Part shown: positions 16,701 to 21,051 of the stretch, piece by piece
Numbering within the stretch: the stretch's first letter is position 1
Layout: each line of letters opens with the position of its first letter
Notes under the pieces: model-generated
What the model saw: the letters and a program-made list of their open reading frames with translations, nothing else
What the model was told of the DNA's origin: nothing
Database searches by the model: none
NCBI GenBank assembly: GCA_964515945.1
Contig: CAZEWY010000041.1
Span: forward strand, 1-21,051
Source of the DNA: CAYQQJ01 sp964515945
GTDB lineage: Bacteria; Pseudomonadota; Gammaproteobacteria; Pseudomonadales; Cellvibrionaceae
Length of the DNA: 21,051 nucleotides
Direction: 5' to 3'
Program-made: the position numbers and the translations under genes

Positions 16701-16890
16701 CGAGGGAAAAAGTCGCCGTGGCATTGCGGTCGACAGACCGGCTCGCGGGCGTGATACTGCCACCGATGCCCGCACGGGTGGAAACGGTGTATTGCACGGA
16801 AGCGCTGTTGTCGCCGCCATTGCCGCCACCGCCACAGGCGGCGAGGATGCCGGCAACACAGGACACAAGGAAAATACTCAGCTTCTTCAT
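13780..16890 (-). CDS. Multidomain subtilisin-like (S8) serine protease lipoprotein
   Basis: This is a 1036-residue surface or periplasmic protease. It has a lipoprotein signal with lipobox LAAC (Cys19) and a Gly-rich linker, a bacterial repeat domain (about 33-107), a second beta domain (about 111-190), a PPC-like domain (about 230-348), and a propeptide-like stretch (about 365-460). The S8 catalytic domain (about 465-800) has Asp504 (VIDTGV), His556 (HGTHVTG), oxyanion Asn657 (AAAGN) and Ser739 (GTSMAAPHVSG). After it come a BACON-like beta domain (about 815-910) and a C-terminal carboxypeptidase-regulatory-like domain (about 915-1000). The complete triad implies an active endopeptidase. 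ATG16890 is chosen because it places the signal at the N-terminus; the frame extends to 17010. No Shine-Dalgarno is apparent. Confidence 0.93.
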   Translation of the reverse strand: MKKLSIFLVSCVAGILAACGGGGNGGDNSASVQYTVSTRAGIGGSITPASRSVDRNATATFSLVPEAGYSLASASGCGGTLTGGTLTGTTYVTGAITGDCTVSAQFVAATYALGGNVSGLDGTLELLLRLPRGTETLALATNGNFTFDTRAGAGESYEVTIQSAPATQLCRVLNGFGEVSADVNNINIDCIAESATATLAGRVMPAASIGVDSDINDGAAPPVDNSSFSQAQPIHNRITLNGFASARPTLGDGSVENFALSSDSDDFYSVTLAAGQRIRLQVVDYEGFAIDALYQGDLDLYLYNASAELIGVSESESEFEELVVPSSGDYFINVLAFSGISKYVLRLYPPESSAVAIAATAEQIDFVADQMIVKRAGQSAAVLGKSARVLSKMTFSHDDRGRAALAKVNSDLRALAVPGRAMRELARLNPASHAKVRTLRNIKTVRQQPGVIYAEPNYIRHALRTPNDPGYSYQWHYEAISLPEAWDITTGQGVAGDVIVAVIDTGVLLDHEDLSANLVAGYDFVSSPEQARDGDGIDASADDPGDSEARGQSSWHGTHVTGTIAAASNNFGGVTGVSWGARVMPIRVLGEGGGTSYDVIQGLRYAAGLSNDSGTVPARRADVANLSLGGPSGSLAEQEAYREARAMGMIIVAAAGNEDTSTASYPAAYDSVISVSATDARNQRAPYSNFGPSVAVAAPGGNMAVDANGNGYPDGIFSTLVDDTSGTRQSSYNFYQGTSMAAPHVSGVIALMKAVYPDLTPDTFDNILESGAITDDLGASGRDDFYGYGLINAFKAVQVAQELASGGEIPEAPPQVVSTPSIVDIESGENTATIELSNRGGGDPAITSVTTDVDWLSVVPETIDANGLGTYRIAVDTGQLEDGFHAATITFAVNDGSRLRVQVNVQIGPVSVDGTLPPIYVLLLDSVTQEVVDAVAADQTDGTYSFSDVPTGEYLITGGSDIDVDNFVCQSGEACGGYPTLSSQQVVRVEGVDMSGLDFVADILGAFSSSETNAIQGQQNPGIYKEKLQSGKTLPD

Positions 16891-17339
16891 ACAACAAAAT
16901 TCGCTGACACGGAAGATAGATTCAGCCCTCTGGACTTCCTCTTCAGTGTTTAAGATGATGAACCCGCAGAATGCTGTACCTGACTGTGAAGCCCAACTGT
17001 AGGTTGACATGTCCTGGATCAGCTTAGTTCACTGCTATATCTGTCCCGTGCACAGTTGGATTCATCGGTAAAACAGATGCTGAACTAAGAATCCGTTCTT
17101 CCGTCTAATCCTGACATTTGCTCCGGCGGCACAACCCCGGAACCGCATAGCGTATGATGAACCCATAAGGTTGAACCGAATAACGCTGACTAATAACACT
17201 GAACCAGTAACACCGAACCGGAATTCTCCATCCAACGAGTCAGGTGGTTAACTCAATGACGAGAAACAGCAGCTCTGCGGCATCGCCCTCCACGCCTCCA
17301 AAAACCTGACCCTCACTGACAGTCAAAAACCGACTGGGC
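16891..17339. promoter_or_regulatory. 449-bp divergent intergenic region between S8 protease and glgP
   Basis: No convincing gene is seen. A TATGAT hexamer at 17153-17158 is a possible -10 element for glgP but lacks a good -35 at standard distance. An imperfect tandem array, GAACCGAATAACGCT / GACTAATAACACT / GAACCAGTAACACC / GAACCGG, occupies 17173-17221. A 17-codon ATG frame (17257-17310) ends just before glgP and could be a leader peptide, but nothing supports its translation. Promoters for both divergent genes must lie here. Confidence 0.35.
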
Positions 17340-19769
17340 ATGGACCGCGACAGTCTTGCAAAATCCTTCCGATCCCATTTCAGCCTGACCCTGGGGCGCG
17401 ATGAACATTGCACCAGTCCCTACTACTATTACGCGGCGCTGGTCCTGGCGGTCCGCGCGCGCTTGATGGAAAGGTGGCGCGACACTTACGCCGCCTACCG
17501 CACCAATGATGTCAAACGCACCTACTATCTTTCCATGGAGTTTTTGATAGGACGCACCCTCGGCAATGCGCTACTCAACCTGGATATCGAGGATCCCGTG
17601 GTGGATGCACTCCACCAGTACGGTCTGGATCTGGAAGATATAGCCACCCAGGAACCTGACGCGGGCCTGGGCAATGGTGGTCTCGGGCGACTGGCCGCCT
17701 GTTTTCTCGACAGTTGCGCCACTTTGCAGCTGCCGGTACAGGGCTATGGCATTCGCTACGATCACGGTATGTTTCGACAGACTATCGAAAACGGTTATCA
17801 GCGGGAGGAGCCCGACAGTTGGCTGCGCGACGGCAACCCTTGGGAACTGGAGCGCCCTGAATTCACCCGGCGAGTGCGATTCCTCGGCCACACGCGCATG
17901 GACAAGGGCCGCGATGGTCGCCTGCGTTTTCAATGGGTGGATACCCATGATGTTCTGGCAATCCCTTACGACCTGCCCATTCCCGGCTACCACAACGACA
18001 CGGTCAACCGACTGCGTCTATGGAGTGCCAAGGCGACGGATCAATTCGATCTCGATGAATTCAATCTGGGTAGTTATGACGAAGCGGTCCGCGCGAAAAA
18101 CGCCGCCGAGAATATCAGCATGGTGCTCTACCCCAACGACACCAGCGAAAACGGCAAGGAATTAAGACTGCGTCAGCAGTACTTTCTCGCATCCGCCAGT
18201 CTTCAGGATGTGGTGGACATCTGGCGGCGGGACCACGACTCGGATTTTACGCACTTTGCGGAAAAACATTGCTTCCAGTTGAATGACACGCACCCGGCCA
18301 TTTCCGTTGCCGAACTCATGCGGATATTACTCGATGAAGAAGACATGCAATGGGAACCGGCCTGGGAGATTACCCGGGCCACCATGGCCTATACCAACCA
18401 TACCCTGCTTCCCGAAGCCCTTGAGCGCTGGCCGGTGAGCCTGTTTCAAAAACTCCTCCCGCGCCTGATGGACATTATTTTTGAAATCAATGCGCGTTTC
18501 ATGAGTGAGGTTTCCAATCGCTGGCCTGGAGATACCCAACGTTTGCGCAGAATGTCCATTATCGAAGAGGCGGATCAAAAACAGGTGCGCATGGCACACC
18601 TGGCGATCGTCGGCAGTTTTTCCGTCAACGGGGTTGCGCAACTGCATTCGGACCTGATTCGCGATGGCCTCTTCCGGGACTTCGCCGAGCTCTGGCCCGA
18701 AAAATTCAACAATAAAACCAATGGCGTGACCCACCGGCGCTGGCTCGCCTATTCCAATCCCTGGCTGCGTCAACTGATCAATTCCTCCATTGGCGACGGC
18801 TGGATCAAGGACATGTCACAGCTCAAAAAGCTCAAGCCCTTGGCTGAAGACGCCGAATTCCGCCAACGCTGGCAGCGCATGCGCACCAGCAATAAACAGC
18901 GGCTGGCGGATCTGGTGAAAAAGGAGTGTGGCATCCATTTTGATACTTCAGCCATGTTCGATGTTCAGGTCAAGCGGATCCATGAATACAAGCGACAACT
19001 GCTCAACATTCTTCACGTCATTCATTTGTATGAGCGCATCAAAACCGGCGATACCCAGCACTGGACACCCCGCTGCGTGCTCATAGGCGGCAAAGCCGCG
19101 CCAGGTTATGCCCAGGCCAAGCTGATTATCAAGCTGATCAATAATGTGGCCGATGTTGTTAACCGCGATGCCGCCTGCGAAGGACTATTGAAAGTCGCCT
19201 TCTTCCCCAATTTTCGCGTCACCGCGATGGAATCCATCTGCTCGGGTGCCGACCTGTCGGAACAGATTTCAACGGCGGGAAAGGAAGCCTCGGGTACCGG
19301 CAATATGAAATTCATGATGAATGGCGCGCTGACGATCGGGACACTGGACGGTGCCAATATCGAAATTCTCGATGCCGTGGGCGAAGAGCATTTTTTCCTG
19401 TTTGGCCTCGACGCCGAGCAGGTCAGCCACAAGCGCGAACATTATGATCCCGCGAGTATCATAGCCGCCGAACCCAACCTCAATCGCGTACTCATGCTGC
19501 TCGAAGGCGGTTACTTCAATCAGTTCGAGCCCGGCATTTTCAATCCCATTATCAAGTCCATCTACAGCCCCGAGGACCCGTGGCTGGTCGCAGCGGATTT
19601 CGCCGATTTTGTCGCCGCCCAGGAACGGGCAGCGCAACATTTTCAGAACACCGACAGATGGTTGCGCAGCAGTATTCTCAACACCGCTTGCAGCGGTAAT
19701 TTTTCCACCGACAGAACCATCCAGGATTACAACCGGGAAATATGGCATCTGCAACCGACACCGCCGTAG
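17340..19769 (+). CDS. glgP: Glycogen/maltodextrin phosphorylase (GT35)
   Basis: This 809-residue protein is a full-length alpha-glucan phosphorylase that releases glucose-1-phosphate from glycogen or maltodextrins using pyridoxal phosphate. Landmarks are YYLSMEFLIGRTLGNALLNL, EPDAGLGNGGLGRLAACFLDS, FQLNDTHPAISVAELMR, NKTNGVTHRRWL, DVQVKRIHEYKRQLLN and the PLP site EASGTGNMKFMMNGALTIGT with Lys657. Length is close to E. coli GlgP/MalP (about 800-815). The start ATG17340 gives the usual N-terminus, although no clear Shine-Dalgarno precedes it. The gene is monocistronic here; the usual glycogen neighbours (glgB, glgC, glgA, glgX) are absent from the window. I cannot separate glycogen from maltodextrin preference. 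Confidence 0.96.
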   Translation: MDRDSLAKSFRSHFSLTLGRDEHCTSPYYYYAALVLAVRARLMERWRDTYAAYRTNDVKRTYYLSMEFLIGRTLGNALLNLDIEDPVVDALHQYGLDLEDIATQEPDAGLGNGGLGRLAACFLDSCATLQLPVQGYGIRYDHGMFRQTIENGYQREEPDSWLRDGNPWELERPEFTRRVRFLGHTRMDKGRDGRLRFQWVDTHDVLAIPYDLPIPGYHNDTVNRLRLWSAKATDQFDLDEFNLGSYDEAVRAKNAAENISMVLYPNDTSENGKELRLRQQYFLASASLQDVVDIWRRDHDSDFTHFAEKHCFQLNDTHPAISVAELMRILLDEEDMQWEPAWEITRATMAYTNHTLLPEALERWPVSLFQKLLPRLMDIIFEINARFMSEVSNRWPGDTQRLRRMSIIEEADQKQVRMAHLAIVGSFSVNGVAQLHSDLIRDGLFRDFAELWPEKFNNKTNGVTHRRWLAYSNPWLRQLINSSIGDGWIKDMSQLKKLKPLAEDAEFRQRWQRMRTSNKQRLADLVKKECGIHFDTSAMFDVQVKRIHEYKRQLLNILHVIHLYERIKTGDTQHWTPRCVLIGGKAAPGYAQAKLIIKLINNVADVVNRDAACEGLLKVAFFPNFRVTAMESICSGADLSEQISTAGKEASGTGNMKFMMNGALTIGTLDGANIEILDAVGEEHFFLFGLDAEQVSHKREHYDPASIIAAEPNLNRVLMLLEGGYFNQFEPGIFNPIIKSIYSPEDPWLVAADFADFVAAQERAAQHFQNTDRWLRSSILNTACSGNFSTDRTIQDYNREIWHLQPTPP

Positions 19770-19778
19770 GTCATAACC

Positions 19779-19804
19779 GACAATATGGGTAGACAATATG
19801 GGTA
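19779..19804. repeat. Perfect tandem duplication of a 13-bp unit
   Basis: GACAATATGGGTA occurs twice head-to-tail (19779-19791 and 19792-19804), starting 10 bp after the glgP stop and ending 3 bp before the palindromic repeat. Two exact copies suggest replication slippage or remnant of an insertion event. No function is apparent. Confidence 0.85.
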
Positions 19805-19807
19805 TCT

Positions 19808-19839
19808 GTTGGGTTACGCCACTTCGTGGCTAACCCAAC
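19808..19839. repeat. Palindromic intergenic repeat, IS110 target-adjacent hairpin
   Basis: GTTGGGTTACGCCAC (19808-19822) and GTGGCTAACCCAAC (19826-19839) pair completely apart from one bulged C, with a TTC loop. The GTTGGGTTA...TAACCCAAC type of palindrome is, to my recollection, a widespread dispersed repeat in proteobacterial intergenic regions. It lies just after glgP and may double as its transcription stop. The IS110 element begins immediately after the right arm, apparently within the flank that normally continues ...CCAACCTAC. Confidence 0.85.
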
Positions 19840-19849
19840 CTTGTATCTT

Positions 19850-20031
19850 GTATCTCTCCGGGAATGTTGGTTAGCTACCAATGTCCATCTGGCCAGGATA
19901 CAGGATGAGCCCAACCTTAGCCCTAGAGGCTGTGTCGTAGATTATCCCCTGACCAATCCATCTTTGAAATTGAATGGTATCCAAGCGCCCACACTGATGG
20001 TGACGCTGCATGTACAAGGGGAATACGAAAG
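19850..20031 (+). ncRNA. Predicted IS110 bridge RNA
   Basis: The recombinase leader folds on paper as a 5' stem-loop (TTGGT 19867-19871 / ACCAA 19877-19881), a target-binding loop and a donor-binding loop. The target loop is closed by 19891-19900 with 19943-19954 (GG/CC, CAGG/CCTG, ATA/TAT, one mismatch, a CC bulge). It contains CCCAACCT (19910-19917), identical to the left target plus core; an inner hairpin AGCC/GGCT (19919-19931); and GTAG (19937-19940), complementary to core plus right flank CTAC. The donor loop contains ATGGTATC (19974-19981), identical to the right end 21041-21048; an inner hairpin AGCG/CGCT (19984-20007); and TACAAG (20013-20018), complementary to CTTGTA at the left junction (19840-19845). 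The exact RNA ends are unknown. Confidence 0.75.
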
Positions 20032-21015
20032 ATGAAACACGTTGTTGGTATTGACGTCAGTAAAGCCAAACTCGACTGCCTTTGGTTGCGAGACCCCGAG
20101 TCCCGTAAGGTAAAGACCAAAGTCATCGCAAATGACGCGAGCGGCTACAGCACACTGGCGCTCTGGTTGACCAAAACCATTGCGGCGTTGCCGGAAGAGA
20201 TTATGGTCTTCATGGAAGCCACAGGTATTTATCACGAAAAGCTGGCGATGGCGCTCCACGAGCGAGGCTTCACCGTCTTTGTGATTAACCCCGCCCAGAT
20301 AAAATCGTTCGCGAAGAGCCAGGGCACTACCCACAAGACCGACAAGCAAGACAGCCTGACAATTGCGCTGTATGGACAGGCGACTCGTCGACTTACCGCG
20401 TGGCGTCCGGAGCCCACTGAAATCAGGGAGTTGAAGGCCCTGATTGCCCGTCTGGAGGCCTTGGAAGTCAATTTTCGCCGAGAATACAACCGACTGGAAA
20501 AGGCCGAATTCAACCTGTCATCCGAGACAGTGATTCAATCCATTCACATGATGCTGGCCGAACTGGAGAAGGAAAAACGCCGTATTGAAAAGGAAATTGA
20601 CGATCATATTGACCGACACCCGCGGTTGAAAAACGACCGGAAGCTGCTAGCGAGCATTCCAGGTATAGGCCCCGTGATGACGCGCCTGATGCTTTCTGTT
20701 ATCCACAGCCGGAATTTTAAAAGCGCTAAACAGGTGGCGGCTTATCTCGGCGTCATCCCGACACTCGTGGAGTCTGGCGTGTTCAAGGGGCGCAGCTCAA
20801 TGAGCAAAAAGGGTCCTGCTTCGGTGAGAGCCAAGCTGTATATGGCAGCGGTGGCGGCCACTCAATGGAACCCCGACATCGTACACCTCAGACAACGGCT
20901 GTTAGGCCGAGGAAAAACCAAAATGCAGGCCCTTGGTGCGGCAATGAGAAAGCTCGTACATATCTGCTTTGGTGTACTGAAGACCCAAACTGAATATTCT
21001 CCGCAAGCGGCGTAA
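20032..21015 (+). CDS. IS110-family transposase (DEDD recombinase)
   Basis: This 327-residue recombinase has the N-terminal RuvC-like DEDD domain, with Asp8 (VGIDVSKAKLD), Glu62 (VFMEATGIYHE), and Asp104/Asp107 (HKTDKQDS). A coiled-coil-like middle follows (about 130-195, rich in Glu/Lys/Arg). The C-terminal Tnp_20 domain has LLASIPGIGPV (205-215) and the conserved Ser region GRSSMSKKGPASVRAKLYMA, with Ser258 as probable nucleophile. All motifs are intact and length is normal, so the protein is probably functional. The start ATG20032 is preceded by AAGGGG (20016-20021), 10 nt away. This site overlaps the predicted right-donor guide of the bridge RNA. The protein would act with that RNA to recombine a circular donor into the target. 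Confidence 0.95.
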   Translation: MKHVVGIDVSKAKLDCLWLRDPESRKVKTKVIANDASGYSTLALWLTKTIAALPEEIMVFMEATGIYHEKLAMALHERGFTVFVINPAQIKSFAKSQGTTHKTDKQDSLTIALYGQATRRLTAWRPEPTEIRELKALIARLEALEVNFRREYNRLEKAEFNLSSETVIQSIHMMLAELEKEKRRIEKEIDDHIDRHPRLKNDRKLLASIPGIGPVMTRLMLSVIHSRNFKSAKQVAAYLGVIPTLVESGVFKGRSSMSKKGPASVRAKLYMAAVAATQWNPDIVHLRQRLLGRGKTKMQALGAAMRKLVHICFGVLKTQTEYSPQAA

Positions 21016-21027
21016 TACCACTTGCGG
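21001..21027. repeat. Inverted repeat at the end of the transposase gene
   Basis: CCGCAAG (21001-21007) and CTTGCGG (21021-21027) form a 7-bp stem around a 13-nt loop spanning the transposase stop codon. It could act as a terminator-like or mRNA-stabilising hairpin at the right end of the element. The same CTTGCGG segment contributes the putative -35 of the junction promoter in a circularised element. Confidence 0.6.
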
Positions 21028-21051
21028 AGGTATCGGAGAGATGGTATCTAC

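Larger units (their letters stand above)
19842..21049 (+). mobile_element. IS110-family insertion sequence (about 1.21 kb), bounded by CT core copies
   Basis: The element comprises a 190-nt left end, the recombinase gene and a 34-nt right end. Boundaries were inferred from core dinucleotide CT at 19840-19841 and 21048-21049. Removing one core and everything between joins TAACCCAAC-CT-AC, a continuous repeat flank. A 9-bp subterminal inverted repeat is present: ATCTCTCCG (19852-19860) and CGGAGAGAT (21034-21042). IS110 elements use a DEDD recombinase, make no target duplication and move through a circular intermediate. A long left non-coding end is the IS110-group layout, whereas subterminal inverted repeats are reported for the IS1111 group, so subgroup is open. 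The element appears intact; only 2 bp of the right flank are visible. Confidence 0.85.

Noticed and set aside
16387..16953. Plus-strand open frame (188 codons) opposite the start of the S8 protease gene
   Set aside because: It is antisense to the well-supported lipoprotein signal and N-terminal domains and has no recognisable features.
16891..17010. N-terminal extension of the S8 protease to 17010
   Set aside because: It would put 40 non-signal residues before a perfect lipoprotein signal; the start at 16890 is far more plausible.
17023..17089. 9-bp inverted repeat CTTAGTTCA / TGAACTAAG with about 49-bp spacing
   Set aside because: The spacing is too wide for a hairpin or a standard operator and no element lies between the arms; it may be chance.
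19826..20035. 69-codon plus-strand frame in the IS110 left end
   Set aside because: It starts in the palindromic target, crosses the insertion junction and overlaps the predicted bridge RNA; there is no Shine-Dalgarno or recognisable protein.
1..21051. CRISPR arrays, tRNA and rRNA genes
   Set aside because: No regularly spaced repeats and no recognisable tRNA cloverleaf or rRNA sequence were seen on either strand.

Overview
The window looks like chromosomal DNA of an aerobic Gram-negative bacterium, most likely a gammaproteobacterium. The basis is lipoprotein signals, dense translationally coupled operons, a palindromic repeat of a type I associate with gammaproteobacteria, and protein-level resemblance; the assignment is inference and no rRNA or other phylogenetic marker is present.

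Layout. (1) 1-8671, plus strand: the 3' part of an alternative complex III (ACIII) operon (end of actB, then actC, actD, actE, actF and a small one-TM protein) runs straight into a SCO copper chaperone and coxB-coxA-coxC-coxD of a caa3-type oxygen reductase. Genes overlap by 1-8 bp or are separated by a few bases, so this is one transcription unit for quinol -> cytochrome c -> O2 electron transfer. CoxA carries the Tyr-Ser (A2-type) variant of the helix-VI proton motif. (2) 8693-11913, minus strand: two overlapping GH13 genes (TreS-like and alpha-glucosidase/oligo-1,6-glucosidase-like), convergent with the cox genes. (3) 12127-13639: an isochorismatase-fold hydrolase, a small unknown protein and a lipoprotein with a PrcB_C-like domain. 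(4) 13676-13722: a 47-bp palindromic element. (5) 13780-16890, minus strand: a large multidomain surface lipoprotein with a subtilisin (S8) domain. (6) 17340-19769: glycogen/maltodextrin phosphorylase. (7) 19808-21051: a palindromic repeat interrupted by an almost complete IS110-family element.

The main discovery-type observation is in region 7. The 190-nt leader of the IS110 recombinase can be read as a bridge RNA: a 5' stem-loop, then two loops whose internal guide segments match the insertion target and the element's own ends. Left-target, right-target, left-donor and right-donor guides can each be assigned by exact matches of 8, 4, 8 and 6 nt around a CT core. The inferred empty site restores a continuous TAACCCAACCTAC beside the palindrome, and joining right end to left end would create a sigma70-like promoter (TTGCGG, 17 bp, TATCTT). 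Bridge RNAs of IS110 elements are an established class; this specific RNA and its palindrome-flanking target are read here from sequence only.

The two GH13 enzymes and the phosphorylase suggest alpha-glucan/maltooligosaccharide/trehalose turnover, although an unrelated block separates them. The S8 protease with a nearby PrcB_C-like lipoprotein recalls the composition of the Treponema dentilisin complex, which is an analogy only.
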